64,000 nt of DNA from Apis mellifera (GCF_003254395.2 NC_037652.1:1141001-1205000); one strand, 5' to 3'. Shown: positions 45,685 through 57,198, counted from the first letter of the stretch. Numbers and translations are program-made. The notes: generated by a model not told the origin, from the letters alone.

Positions 45685-45800
45685 CTATTAATATTATATG
45701 TATCATGTAACTGATAAATTATTTGTTGCATAAAAAAATATTTCAGATAAAAATTACATGGTATAAGAAAGAAAAATAATTTAATGATATGTTTTACAAG
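45685..45800 (+). repeat. Dispersed repeat R3, copy 2
   Basis: ATCATGTAACTGATAAATTA, TTTGTTGCATAAAAAAATAT and GGTATAAGAAAGAAAAATAA align with 18905-18995 in order. A 72-codon minus frame crossing it has no motif. Confidence 0.45.
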
Positions 45801-46060
45801 AGGATAGAGAATATATGAAGTCAATTTCATTTTTTTAAATAGAATCATAAAAAAATTGCTGGAATGAAAGTTAGAAATGATCAAATAATGAGATTGAAAA
45901 ATTTACATAAAACACATTATCGTATGAATAACTCGATTAAGTCAATTTTTATAAAAATCCATATTTTTATTAAATTAATTAATATAATTTTCAGTATTTT
46001 TAACGCTACATCATCAATGAAATTATTCCAATTCAACTTTCTTAAAACTTGGCTAATTTC
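45801..46060. other. AT-rich spacer
   Basis: AT-rich. The plus frame 45864-46067 is Ile/Lys/Phe-rich. No gene. Confidence 0.55.
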
Positions 46061-46690
46061 ATTTTAATGAACAAATACGTAGCTGATTTCGGATAGGTTA
46101 AAAGAGTTTATCTCGTCAAAAAATTCGACAAAAAAACAAACGATTTTCGAAACAAATTTCGCGATCGACATTATTCGAAAAAGAAACCACAATATTCTCG
46201 ACAAAACAAAGCACGAGAGGTAATCAGAAAATAAAAATCCCACGGAAAAATAGAGAAAAAGGAAGATAAGAAGGAAACGAGCGGAGAAAGTAGTCGCGAG
46301 GGGGTGGGCAGGGAGAAAAATAGAAAAGTTTCGCGAGGTTTTTCTCGTTAGCGTTCGCGTAATTAACGCTTTTTGCACGGGCACGGACCAATTGGGACCG
46401 ATGCTCTCTGCCGGTTGTTTGCACGCTTTATTGGATTTCAGAACGCACCGTGCCGGAATGAAAAACCAGCCTGTGGCCGGAATTAATACGGTCAAGCGTT
46501 CTCATTGTTCCTTACGCCGACGGATTCGCGGCCGTCATGAGCCCTGCCATGGTGCACAAAAGGCCGCTCGTTTTCCAACCTTTCCATTGACCCCCTCTCC
46601 CCTCTTCCTCCTTCCCCCGTTTGTTTTTGAAAAATTAGAAAGTATAAAAAAAAAAGAAAATGGGGATGAGGTAAATTAAGTTCAGGTTAA
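46061..46690. promoter_or_regulatory. Large GC island
   Basis: CpG-rich island densest at 46260-46620. GCGTAATTAACGC (46357-46369) is a near-perfect 13-bp palindrome around TAATTA. The 143-codon minus frame 46064-46495 is Phe/Ser/Leu-rich in its second half because it leaves the island into A-rich DNA, and it overlaps open frames at 46224-46424 (-) and 46392-46679 (+). No domain recognised, so not called as a gene. A CpG-rich enhancer or promoter is the more likely reading. Confidence 0.35.
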
Positions 46691-46784
46691 AATTGATTTA
46701 TAACTTTTGGATATTGGGAAAAATATTATTTTGTCTTATTATGTCTTATTAGAGATTAATTTGCAATTTTCTAATTGTTATTTT

Positions 46785-47110
46785 GTACGAATTATCTATG
46801 TAATATTAATGTAGAGAATATCAAATATCGATTATCCGAAATTAATTTGGTTAGATGGTCAGTTAAGAAGAATGAAATTTGTGAATATATCGATTGTAAA
46901 TAAAAATGAAAATTGTAAAATACGAAAAGTTTGAACAATTTTTGAATGTGGATATAAAATAAAATAATATAATATTTTGTAAGAGAAATATATTATAAAA
47001 GATAAATTAATTTTTTTGTTCCAAACTACGTTTTTCAGAATCTAAATATTTTCAGATACATTAATTTAAATACATATTCATTTTCGTATTCGAATAATAA
47101 TGCTCTGTTG
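46785..47110 (+). repeat. Dispersed repeat R4, copy 2
   Basis: Aligns with 24110-24500 through TTGTACGAATT, AATATCGATTATCCGAAATT and ATATTATAAAAGATAAATTA. As with copy 1, it sits about 100-200 bp 3' of a GC island. Confidence 0.45.
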
Positions 47111-47374
47111 TATAATTATTGTTTATAATATTTAAATTAAAGAAATGAAAATTCCATTGATTAGGATAATTGAATTGTTTTTATTTTTCGAACAAATAAC
47201 AAAATTGTCACGTTATGTAATCATTTTCGCGAATGATGTGTTATATCAAAGCTTTATTTATATATATTTACGAATGATTCTTACTATAAGATAATAATGT
47301 AATTTTTAGTAAATATAGGTTAATTATAAACTCATATATATATCTCAATGAAAAAGATTAATATACTCGTCAAT
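47111..47374. other. AT-rich spacer
   Basis: AT-rich. No gene. Confidence 0.6.
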
Positions 47375-47545
47375 ACAATTCACTCTACCTCTATTTTGTT
47401 TAAATCAAATCATTTATAACTTAGTAAAAAGGCATCATTTTTTTATATTTTTTTTAAATCAATTCTCCAAAAATGTTCCACGAATATATATTAATAATCT
47501 TATATATAACTATATTCAATAAATGAATACAATTTTATATTACAA
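47375..47545 (+). repeat. Dispersed repeat R1, copy 6
   Basis: AAATCATTTATAACTTAGTA, TTTTTTTATATTTTTTTTAA, ATCAATTCTCCAAAAATGTT and CACGAATATATATTAATAAT follow the R1 block order. The 3' extension (AATGAATACAATTTTATATT) also resembles 28062-28080 (AATAAAATACAATATTGTC). Confidence 0.55.
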
Positions 47546-47629
47546 GAAATTTCGTAAAAATAACACGTGTATTCAATGTTCAAGAAAGAAAAACCATACA
47601 AATCCTAGTATCTTGCATTACTGAAATCT

Positions 47630-47975
47630 AATTCAGAATGTGCAGGTAAACTGAGAACAAGTTGGTGCATTGCGTGGAAATCGCGCGTAGGCCGCGATTA
47701 TTGGACTCTGGGTAACGGTCGGACGTGCTCCACCAAGTAACTGTATCGAAGCGAGGAGGAGAGGCCGCTACGTGCCCGCCAAGAGGTTACGTGCGCTTAG
47801 CCGGGGACACGTACGCAGTACGTGCGGAACACGCGAGAAACTCGCAAGACACACGCCGCAGGAATTATACGCGTCCGGATGCCACTGTAAGAGCTTTTTC
47901 GCATTGTCCGGTTAAAAATGAATTGTAGATCGGTATGATGCCGCATGCTAATGTTTTCCAGCTGGTTCCATGCCT
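47630..47975. promoter_or_regulatory. GC island with one long plus frame
   Basis: CpG-rich island. The plus frame 47725-47928 (67 codons) is Arg/Ala/Thr-rich. The phase is broken by no stop, but a CCACTGTAAGAG donor-like word lies at 47883-47894 within it. Upstream, CTAATTCAG at 47628-47636 and GTGCAGGTAAAC at 47640-47651 resemble a micro-exon, but the exon would be only 9 bases. Treated as non-coding. Confidence 0.3.
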
Positions 47976-49604
47976 ATTACGTGTATAATTGAATAGCATG
48001 AAAAATGCATAGTATTAAAAATAGTAAAGGAATAAAATAAAGTAAAATAAAATGGAATCGTAACTGGTAATCTATCGATATTTATTTTCAAGCAAATTAT
48101 GAAAAAAAAAATGGATAATGTGAAAGATTCTGATATTTCTCTCTAAAACTTTTCTCTCTTAAGATTGGTTTACTTTCATGAACAATCATTAAGAAAAGCA
48201 AATATAGGAAATGACACAATATATATATTTTTAATACAACTAGAGACTAAAGGCAAGAATGTATAAATTCTCTATTTGAATAAGAATGTAAATATTATTT
48301 CTTTTTTTTTTTTACATTTAACTTCAATTCATAATGATAAAATAACATTATGATATTAATTCAGATTAACTCTAAATAAATATTAACATCTTGAAAATAT
48401 TGATCTTTATAATATATATAGTTTACAATATAGTTTAAACTTTCATGTATTATCAAATTGCATTTACTGTACTACTAATATAAAGAGAATAATATAATAT
48501 TTTATGTACGAATGATTTGAATTAAAATATCAGGATAAAAATAATAAATAAGTACAATAGTGTTTGTTACTATTTTCATTAATTTTTGGAAATAAAATCT
48601 CAAAGGATCAGTGTTAAAATTTGTTCAACAGTTTAATTCATTCGGCACACTTGAATACCAATCCTTTATCTATCGTTTATTTTTTTTTCTCTTAAATTGA
48701 AATTAATAAAAATCCTTTACTTATGTAAATAAGAACTAGAATTTGATCCAGTCTAGAAATTTTCCATAAAAATATCTTTTTAGTAATTAATAAAATAAAA
48801 AATATATGATTCATTTTAATTAATATGTTTGGTAAATTAATGTTAAGTGATATATGATATAAATAATAAAAACTATTTAACAATTAATATTTATTTCATT
48901 ATAATTATAATTTTTCATACATTTTTTATTATATATTGCTTCGAATGAATTATTAGATTTTGATGATTAAATGTATATTTAATATGCATATATAGTTAAT
49001 AATTAATGAATAAGATTGAAAAAATTAATAAATAAAATAATAATAAATAATTCAAATTTAAGAATAATAAAATTTTAACAACAAGTAATTTTATTTGGTT
49101 AATAAAATATGTTCAAAATAAGAAAACTTTCAAATCCTCAAAAATACAGAAATAATAATGCAGTGAAATAATATTAGAAAAAATCGAAATTGATATTCAT
49201 ATACATGTCCTTCAGTTGCATATGTATGTCAGTGCTCAACAAGTTCGTATGCACTATCTACAGATAATCCACAGGTAATGGAAGATAAAATATTAGGTTT
49301 TTGCACGTGAAATAGTAAATTTCATAAATGCGTGAAACCATTCAGAATTTACTGACTAAATGTACCGTTAAATAATATTTCTTGTATGTCAATTTAAAGC
49401 TTGAATTCAGTCAAATGCAAATTACAGTAATTTTCAAATTACATTATTTTAAAGTTTTTAAAATTACTTAATAAATAATTTATTTTTTAAAATAGATATA
49501 TTTACGATTAATTGATTTATTTTGAAATTCAAAAATAAATTATTTATTATTTGTTATTGATTTTTTTATAATTCAAATTATAAAAAATATTAATAATTCA
49601 AAAA
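47976..49604. other. AT-rich spacer, no gene
   Basis: AT-rich with only a faint rise at 49205-49290 (TCAGTGCTCAACAAGTTCG). No gene-like frame. Confidence 0.6.
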
Positions 49605-49995
49605 TCATACCTTAATTGTAGGATTGTTTATTAACTTTCTGACAGTGAAATGTTGAAAGAAATATACTCACCTAAAACAAAAAAAATTATACATGGTTAT
49701 TGATGGTAATAATTAATAAATATATATATAATTAATAATAGTTTAAAATTTATTTTCAACTGATTAATTTCTTTTGTCATTATTGTACATAAATATAAAA
49801 TATTATTTAAAGAAACATTTCGAAAAAACAAATATAATAAGTTAAATGATAAAAAATAATTTTTAAAAATGAAATATAATAAATGTAAATAAGAATAATA
49901 ATTGTTTGAACGAAAAATATACAAAATATTTCTCTTTTTTCCAAAAAATAAATCTAATCAATTTAAAATTGGTGATATATCACGTATATCGTAGA
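49605..49995 (+). repeat. Dispersed repeat R2, copy 2
   Basis: Aligns with 26326-26530 at both ends (TTTATTAACTTTCTGACAGT...AAATGTTGAAAGAAATATAC and AAATTGGTGATATATCACGT). The central gap is longer here (about 210 versus 45 bases), so one copy has an insertion or the other a deletion. Confidence 0.5.
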
Positions 49996-50379
49996 ATATC
50001 TATCTACTTCAATCAGTGACGCACCGTGAAAGAATTCCAATTACAATTAATTACAAATAAAAAAGAAGAAAATCAATCCCAAATATTTTTTTGATTAAAA
50101 GCCTAATATAATATACTAATACTATCCATTATACTAGATGAAATAAAGAATTTTATTTTTTATTCATTCTTTTATTCATCATTAAAAATCAGAAACAGTA
50201 AAAAAAAATTCCTACGTTTAATTTCATTTCTTCTAATTACTGGCAATTAATTATAACTAAAAAGAAAAAAAAAAAAATCCAAAAAACATTCTTTCAATCA
50301 AATACCATCGAATATCTCTAACATTAACATTCTGCATCTTGGAACGAAAACAGACATTACAACAATCGCCATAAAACAT
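49996..50379. other. AT-rich spacer
   Basis: A-rich with AAAAAGAAAAAAAA runs near 50261. No gene. Confidence 0.6.
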
Positions 50380-51010
50380 CCTCTATTTCAAAACAAACTT
50401 CTCGTCCTTCATTATACTGCATCCTCTGCAATATTCGCGCGAAATTATTCGGACAACGGAAAATACCAAGGTTTAACCGCGAAACCAATACAATCACCAC
50501 GAGCTTAACTAACAGGTTAAAAATCGCATAGTCACAAAAGCCCTTAAAAAGACGCCCCGCGTGGAAAGTAGAAACGCGACTGCGATTTCCGTCGCTTGGC
50601 CGTTCTGTTTGGGAAGCGTATCTTGGCCGCCTGCCAACCGTGGTATCGTGACTGTTTATTTTAATTTGCGAAGCGAACGTGGCACGTCGCGCCCATGCTC
50701 TCTTGCAATTGGCTTAAGCGGTTCTTCCGTGGTTCCGGAAAGGAGAAAGAAAGACGAAGGAACAGGGAAGGGAGAGAGAAAGAGAAAGAGAAAGAGAGAG
50801 AGAGAATACCTTTGAAGCTTTGTTCTATACGGTTGGACTTCAACTGGACAAAATGATTTATTTGTTTGTTTGTTTAGGGGCGGGTGATTCGGCGTTCCAG
50901 GGGATGTTTGTTAAGGATTATGAGGCGGAATTTATGTGCGTTGAATTGGCCGAGATTTGGAAGGGGTTGGGAAATTTTTCTTCGTTTCGAAATTTTGGGA
51001 ATATTTTTTT
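50380..51010. promoter_or_regulatory. GC island with GA repeat
   Basis: CpG-rich part at 50430-50760. It holds an 84-codon plus frame (50561-50815) that ends in Lys/Glu/Arg repeats from the GA run, so the tail is an artefact. No domain recognised. A GA run beside a CpG island is also a common insect promoter context. Confidence 0.3.
50769..50805. repeat. (GA)n / (GAAA)n repeat
   Basis: About 37 bases of imperfect GAGAGAAAGAGAAAGAG repeat. GAGAG words are recognised by GAGA-factor-class proteins in insects. Confidence 0.85.
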
Positions 51011-51929
51011 TTCTATTTAATAATAGTATTTTTAGTTATAATTTATATATATAATCCTTTGAATATATTAAAAATATATTATAACTGATAGTAAATAGTA
51101 TTTAAATTTTTAATTATGATATTTTAGAAACGATAAAAAATTATAATTTATAGTTATAGATAGAATGTGCATTTTTTAAATTTAATTACATCGATGATAT
51201 CGCGTTTACGCAATCATAATTTTTAAAGAGTTAATAATAATTTCAGTCTCTTGATTGATAACATTTTTTTTTTACAATTTTTTTTTTATTAAATTTTTAT
51301 TGTCATATTATTAAATGATAACAATATACAATAATTATTATATAAATTAATTAGGATACTGTTATAAATCTGTTATAAATATAATAATATCTAAATACTT
51401 TTGAGACTACTAAAAATAAAAAAAAAATTATTTGCTCATTTTTCTAATAAAACTATAATAAAATATCTATTATAGAGATATTATAGATGATATTATAGTA
51501 ATAAATACTATATAACATTTTTCGTGAACCCTTAATATATTCAAAAAAAGAGAGCAAGTAGGAAAAAAGAGACAAAGAAAGAAAACGTACATGATTTGCA
51601 ACTTCAAAATTTAAACAATGAACAGTTTTCGATGAACAGAGTTTTAAATATACATTTGATATTAAATTGAACATTGTAAATAATTAATTTTCAGTTAAAT
51701 CTTAGAAATACGATAAACAAATAATGAAGAATCATTTCCTATAAAATTTATAATATATAATATAACAATAAATGCATAAAAGATATTGAAAAATTATCTT
51801 GAAATTTCAAACAGATATCGCTAATAAAAATTCATAACGAATAAACGAAATAAATAATTTTAAATACACGTCGAATCTAAAAAAAAATCATGCGCAATTT
51901 TATTAAACGTAACACGCATCGAAAACTCT
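51011..51929. other. AT-rich spacer
   Basis: AT-rich with poly(T) near 51267-51290. No gene. Confidence 0.6.
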
Positions 51930-52275
51930 ATCCAAAGAGCTTAGTAGCGGGGTCAACGACCTAACGATGGCTACGGTAATAGAGAAAGGATTAAATAAGA
52001 ATTATCGGAAGAGGGACGACACGTCAGAGGCGGTTCGAAACGAAAGGCGCGGCCGAGGCAGCGAAATTTCGTAATTGTACGCCGCAGAGCTCGTGTTCGG
52101 GATTGCTTTCACGATCGCGAACGTGCCTTCGCGTCCAAACGTACGAGGACGTGCATTCTCAGCGCTAGGCAAACGGTGCAATAACCCTAATTACTCGTTC
52201 CTTTCGCACACCGCATGTACTACTTGATTCCACGATGATGAATTCGTCAAGAAGCGAAGAGTTTCGTACGAGCGT
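51930..52275. promoter_or_regulatory. GC island without long frames
   Basis: CpG-rich, densest at 52015-52160. No frame over 60 codons is present, favouring non-coding. It includes CGTAATTGTACG (52070-52081) and CCCTAATTACTC (about 52186-52197) homeodomain-like words, and CACGATCGCGAACGTG (about 52111-52126), a near palindrome. Confidence 0.4.
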
Positions 52276-52999
52276 GCTTGTAATTCGACTATTTGCCTAT
52301 CTTATCTGATTAATGTTAAAATCAAATCTTTTATTTTCTTTTTTACTAAAAAATACGCGAATTTTAGCGAAATCAGTTTCTATTCGAGTAGATACAGATT
52401 TCAATAAGTATTTATTATACTTGTTTTATTTATTTGTATTTATTTAGGTATTTATATATCAATTAATTAGATAAAGTATATTATATTTTATATTATTTAG
52501 TAGTATTCATAATTATATCATAAAAAATAATCGAAAAATGATTGAAAAATATGATATTATAAAATATATATTGAAAAAAATTTCCAATTTTTATAAATTT
52601 AAATTTATTTAAAATTACTTGAACATATATATAATTCATAATATATAAACGAACAAATTAAAAATTCTAATCAAATATATTTCTGTTATCTATTTTAAAT
52701 TCTGATTCAAAATTGTTATTACGTGATTATTTCTCAAAAATAAAAATTATATTACTATAAATTATTGAAGTTATAACAGTTTAAATATTAAATATTTAAA
52801 TAATATACGATAATTTATTACTCAAATTCAGATTCTAATAATTAAATATTACTAAGGTATTGCTAAAGTAGTATTCATTCTTAAATTAAAATTATGAATA
52901 TATAAAAAGTTATGAATAAAAAAATAATTTCCCTTCTATATTTTCATTCTGAATGTACATTAAATACGAAATAATATTTGATTCGTTCATTCTGCATAA
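52276..52999. other. AT-rich spacer
   Basis: AT-rich. No gene. Confidence 0.6.
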
Positions 53000-53345
53000 T
53001 TCAAGTAAATTTTACGATAACCGAGAAAACTCTTCTTTCGTGCTCGTAAACTTCCCTATCGGTAGTTTTCGGGATAAAAGCCAAGATGTTTCGGCTCGAC
53101 TTATTCCCCATTGTTCCAAACATTTCTGCCTTAAATGAAAAGTGTATACTTTATATACAGGGGTCGGCCACCCTCGGTTCGATACCGTATTAAAACTTGA
53201 TCGAAGCAAAACGGAGCCAATTCGTCGATTCTATAAGTCAATTCTTCGAAAACGGGAAAATGGACCTCGTTTCTCGGGTATCAGATTCTTTCAGGAAACG
53301 AAGCTGCGTTTTCCAGATGTCTCAGATGTTTTAAACTTATTATTT
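53000..53345. other. GC patch with open frames on both strands
   Basis: Frames 52953-53138 (+), 53012-53209 (-) and 53142-53411 (+) tile the patch. CTTTATATACAG (53150-53161) and GATTCTTTCAG (53285-53295) are acceptor-like on the plus strand. No frame has a recognisable motif. GGTTCGATACC at 53176-53186 resembles a tRNA B box but lacks a fold (see rejected). Confidence 0.3.
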
Positions 53346-53919
53346 ATGCACCGCGAACTTGAAAATTCTGTCGTATCGAATCGTATCGTTCTGTTTAGAA
53401 CAATGGTATAAAGTTTTAATTTTAACTTATTGAATTACATTTAAATTAAGTAGAATTGTATAAAATTTCTCATGACATAAGAAGAAGAATATCATTTCAC
53501 AAATATTCTATGAGAAATAGAGTACAACAGTTAACAATAGCATATCATTTCGATGAAATATTTAACGTGATCTAAAAATGTACAAAACTGAAAGTTCGAC
53601 AGAAAGTTATGCTTTCAAATATATTTTTCAATGACAAAATATCAAGGAATTTATAACCGTATAATTTAATATCCTAATATAATTTAAAAATTTACAAAAT
53701 TCAAATTTTAATAGAAAATATCATTAAAGGAATATCATTCGAAGGGATTTCTAACCTAACTTAACTTAAAAATTTAAAAAACTCAAAATTCCATATACTT
53801 TCAAATATTCCATTCTAAAAAGATGAGCAGGGTTCATTAGAAAAAGAACTTCCAAGAAATTGTTAATATAATCAAACTTAAAAGAACAAAAAATATCAAA
53901 AGAATTCAAATTTCGCGCG
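53346..53919. other. AT-rich spacer
   Basis: AT-rich. The words TTAAAAATTTACAAAATTCAAA (about 53686) and CTTAAAAATTTAAAAAACTCAAA (about 53764), with ATATCATT(T/C)(C)GA beside them, suggest a short local duplication. No gene. Confidence 0.5.
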
Positions 53920-54425
53920 TAAATAAATGAGACGGAGAATCCGCGCGATTTCGAAACGTGACGAAACGTATATGTAGAGGTATCAAGGCCGTACGTCATC
54001 AGGAAAGATGGTAAAAATCGATGAACCCGGCCGACGTTCAGATTGCAAAAAGAAATATTCCCCGTTCCTTCCTTCCGCCCTTTTTCCGCCGGTTGGATGT
54101 CGTATACAGTGTCCCTATAGTGTCCCTTTCATCGCGATGACACGCGATCCCGAACGTTTCGTGACTATAAAATTAATCTTGCGTGCAAAACGGAGATGGG
54201 AGCATGGAAAAGGAACAGAAACAGATGGAGAAAAGGAAGAGGGAGCAGGTAGTAAAGGGTGGAACAGAGAAAGAGGATAAACTACGCCTCGAATCGAATC
54301 TTTCTTTTTGCACTCTTTTCGACCATCGTTTCTTTTTTATATCTTTTACACATGCGTCCATATATATATATGTATATATGTATGTATTCAGATACACACA
54401 ATCGATGACAGAAGTCTTCGCAAAA
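53920..54425. promoter_or_regulatory. GC island with tandem GTGTCCCT word
   Basis: Island with AGTGTCCCTATAGTGTCCCT (54108-54127), an 11-base direct repeat, CpG-rich DNA at 53925-54160, and a purine-rich strand at 54190-54270. The plus frame 54008-54280 (90 codons) turns into Gly/Glu/Lys-rich sequence in the purine tract. No domain recognised. Confidence 0.3.
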
Positions 54426-55204
54426 TATGTTGCGCAATGTTAAGTAACAAGTTATGTTATCAAAACCAGAAATTTCGTTTTTAAACGAAATATTAGTATT
54501 GAATGGGATACGTGCAATATGATGATTTTATATGTAAAAATAAATAAATAGTAATTATATGAAATAAAGAAACAAAATTTTTTTTTTGTTGCTTTTATTT
54601 TTGAAAAAAATAAGAAGTGATCAGATAGTAAAGGAAAAATTTCTAAAGTCTAAATGTTTGTAAAACTAATTTTCGAAAAAATTAAATTTGATATTTTAAA
54701 AAACAAAGTAATGAAAAAAAAATATTTTTTCTTTTTGATTTATTCTATTTCATTTTGTATCATTTTCTATCTTTCTTGTACCAGATATATTTTGCAAATA
54801 AATCAATTTTTTTTAACAAAATATTATTTTGAAAAGAAAAAATCAAATCTAAAGAATAAAATTTCATTATTTCACAATTCTTTTTTCTTTTTTCTTAATA
54901 TATTTTCATAGAATAAAGCGAGATAAGTCAAATTTTTAAATTTTTAAAAATTAATATATAAAATATTCATGTTTTGGTGCTCTCTCTCTCTCTCCCTCTT
55001 TCACTCATTTATAAATATATTTTCAAATATTCGAAAAAAAATTAAAACTATGAGAATAAATTTCACTTTTCCATGGAAAATATATTAATTCATACATCAT
55101 AAATCATATAGAAAAACTATTAAACAGAAAAACTTTCGTTAAAATTAAATTTTTGAGATTAGATTAATTTTTTTACAAGATACGAAGATTTTTGTTATGA
55201 GTTG
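54426..55204. other. AT-rich spacer with CT run
   Basis: AT-rich. A (CT)n run at 54980-54994. The Phe/Ile/Lys/Asn-rich frame 54654-54911 (+) is compositional. No gene. Confidence 0.55.
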
Positions 55205-55209
55205 ATTGT

Positions 55210-55419
55210 ATGAAGAAGATTCTCTACTTTTATTTGTCATATATTGGACATTATTCCGTTTTCTTCTTCTTTTTTCTGTCTCAACCCGCGAATTTGATGC
55301 TCGACGCCTGCTGTCCCAAAGATACCGTAATTTATAGTCGATGTCTTCGCCTTTTTCCTTACCTGGCCACATCTGTTTCGAGGCAGACTGCGAACCTATT
55401 TAAATCCTGTGAACGATGA
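55210..55419 (+). CDS. 69-codon frame with signal-like N terminus and four Cys, uncertain
   Basis: ATG at 55210 opens 69 codons. The start MKKILYFYLSYIGHYSVFFF continues hydrophobic to about residue 23, a good shape for a signal peptide (basic head, hydrophobic core). The rest contains CC near residue 34 and two more Cys (about 44 and 67), compatible with a small disulphide peptide. Against it: the Phe run comes from a TTC/TTT slippage tract, only four Cys occur, and nothing matches a peptide family I know. A good minus-strand splice exon overlaps it, so at most one of the two is likely real. Confidence 0.15.
   Translation: MKKILYFYLSYIGHYSVFFFFFLSQPANLMLDACCPKDTVIYSRCLRLFPYLATSVSRQTANLFKSCER
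55363..55406 (-). other. Candidate 44-base minus-strand exon
   Basis: On the minus strand the segment is preceded by ATTTCATCGTTCACAG (acceptor-like, ends at 55407) and followed by a GCCAG|GTAAGG donor (55362-55357), close to consensus at both ends. Only one of three phases is open: DLNRFAVCLETDVA plus two bases. Micro-exons of this size are common in insect neuronal genes. If true, the host is a minus-strand gene with most exons outside this view. Confidence 0.2.
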
Positions 55420-55470
55420 AATATGGACGATTGATATGGATGGAGGAGAATTGTTGCAGGTTCGTTTTTA

Positions 55471-56749
55471 TCGATCTTTCAATAGATATTCGTTGAGTAT
55501 ATCTGGACTAAAAAAAGAATTATTTTCTTTGAACTTTACAAATGTAAGACAATATTTAGAAATGATGATTAAAAATAAAGATATAATTCAATTTAAGAAT
55601 TGATTCATATATATAGATATATTATGATTTAAAAATTAGAATAAGAATAAAAATATGAATTTTAAGAATTTAATTAACAGATTAATTAGATTATTTATTT
55701 TTTTCTTAGTGTGTTAAGAAACGAATTTTTTATCATAATTATTATTCACCTTTATTCAAAATATGAATAACAATAAATATGTATGAAACTGATAGAAAGT
55801 AAAATTGATATTAAAAATTATTAGTTTTCATTATTATCATTATTGCATAAATATATAAAATAAATGATAAATCAGTCTAAAATTTCAACCTATTATATCT
55901 TTCTTATAGAAATAGATTATTCTCAAGTATTCAAATATTTTCGTCGATTTCTATATTAATTTCAATTTTATCATATCGTAAATCAAATATAAATTAGCTT
56001 ATATAAGAATAAGCTTATATAATTATATAAATAAAAAAATGTTCAACTTACGAAACTACAGCTTCTCAAATATCAAAAGGATTCTCTTCATCAAATAATA
56101 CATTTGATAAATTAACATTATGATGCAATACAATATTTTACTACACATAATAAAATAAAATTTTTCTATAAATAATCTAAAAATTAAAATACATATGTTT
56201 AATGTTAATAATTCATAAAAAAAATATAATAATAATATAAATTTAGTATTAGAAAAATCGAAGAAATATATCAGAAAATTTCAAACCCAAAAAAGAAATA
56301 TCATAATACTATTGCGAATGTTCAAATATTTTTCGAAGTTAAATCAAACAATCAACTTGAGTTTTTTTGAAACATTAGAAAGATTAGTTTTGTAGATAAA
56401 ATATATATGTAATAAAAAAAATTTAAAACATGTCTTTTATAAATCTAACAAAGTTATTTTACATACATTAATCATCATTTTTAGATTAAATTGCAAATTT
56501 TATCATTTTCAATAATTTATGTTCAACATACAATGTCAATCGATAAAACTTTGATATATAACTATAACTTATATCTACAAAAGGCATATTTTAAATTTGC
56601 TTTTTATATATGCTCAAACGAAAGAGTTAAAAATATTTATTTTTTTCAACTTCTTTTTCAAACTTCTTTTACATCTTCCCTAATCCTTCTTTTCGTCTCG
56701 AAAAAAAATTCAATTTGCTCGATCCAAGTTCAAAAAAAAATAATTTTAA
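55471..56749. other. AT-rich spacer
   Basis: AT-rich. The plus frame 56491-56754 (87 codons) is Ile/Phe/Tyr/Lys-rich without motif. No gene. Confidence 0.55.
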
Positions 56750-57048
56750 AATAGAAAATGATATTCGAATATTATTGTCACTGTACATCGAACTCACAGC
56801 AGAGCCTACAGTCCAATAAGCCAAAGATACCGTTCTCTATCAACAATCCACTCGACAACATTCTAAACACCGAGAGACCCAAGTGTATCCCGCACAATTT
56901 CTTCCTTCCATCTAACCCACTTTCCCCGCAGAGAGAACCTCGTCACCCAGCCCATCCGACCCACACAAACACACATACACGCGAAATCTCGGCGCAAACA
57001 CCGAGGCACACAGACGCATCCAAGACCCAAGAGAGCAAGTATCAATAC

Positions 57049-57198
57049 CTCGAACGTAATCGTGGATCCCAAGGCAATGGAAGCTATCACGGAATTTGAA
57101 ATGCAAACAGTCGGCATCGTGTAGACGAGCAGTCGACTCGAGGAGGCAACGATCCCTCGTATCCATTGGAACTCCACGAATACGAGAAACACGATTGC
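57049..57198 (-). other. Candidate 150-base minus-strand exon
   Basis: On the minus strand a long pyrimidine tract (from 57325 down) leads to GATTTCCTTAG ending at 57199, an acceptor-like site. The next 150 bases are open in phase 0 (begins AIVFLVFVEFQWIRGIVASS, then 30 residues ending GSTITFE) and stop at GAG|GTATTG. The peptide is hydrophobic, with G or C in most third positions, as in real honey bee GC-rich exons. Against: two other phases are also open, the donor is not strong, and no family is recognised. Confidence 0.18.

Noticed and set aside
46064..46495. 143-codon minus frame
   Set aside because: Half lies in A-rich DNA giving Phe/Leu/Ser-rich text, and other frames on both strands are open through the same island. 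No motif.
47628..47651. Acceptor CTAATTCAG plus donor CAGGTAAAC as a micro-exon
   Set aside because: The bracketed segment would be only nine bases, and both sites are weaker than those at 7.3 and 55.4 kb.
53176..53186. tRNA B-box-like GGTTCGATACC
   Set aside because: The flanking bases do not form a T-arm stem, and no A box or cloverleaf is found upstream.
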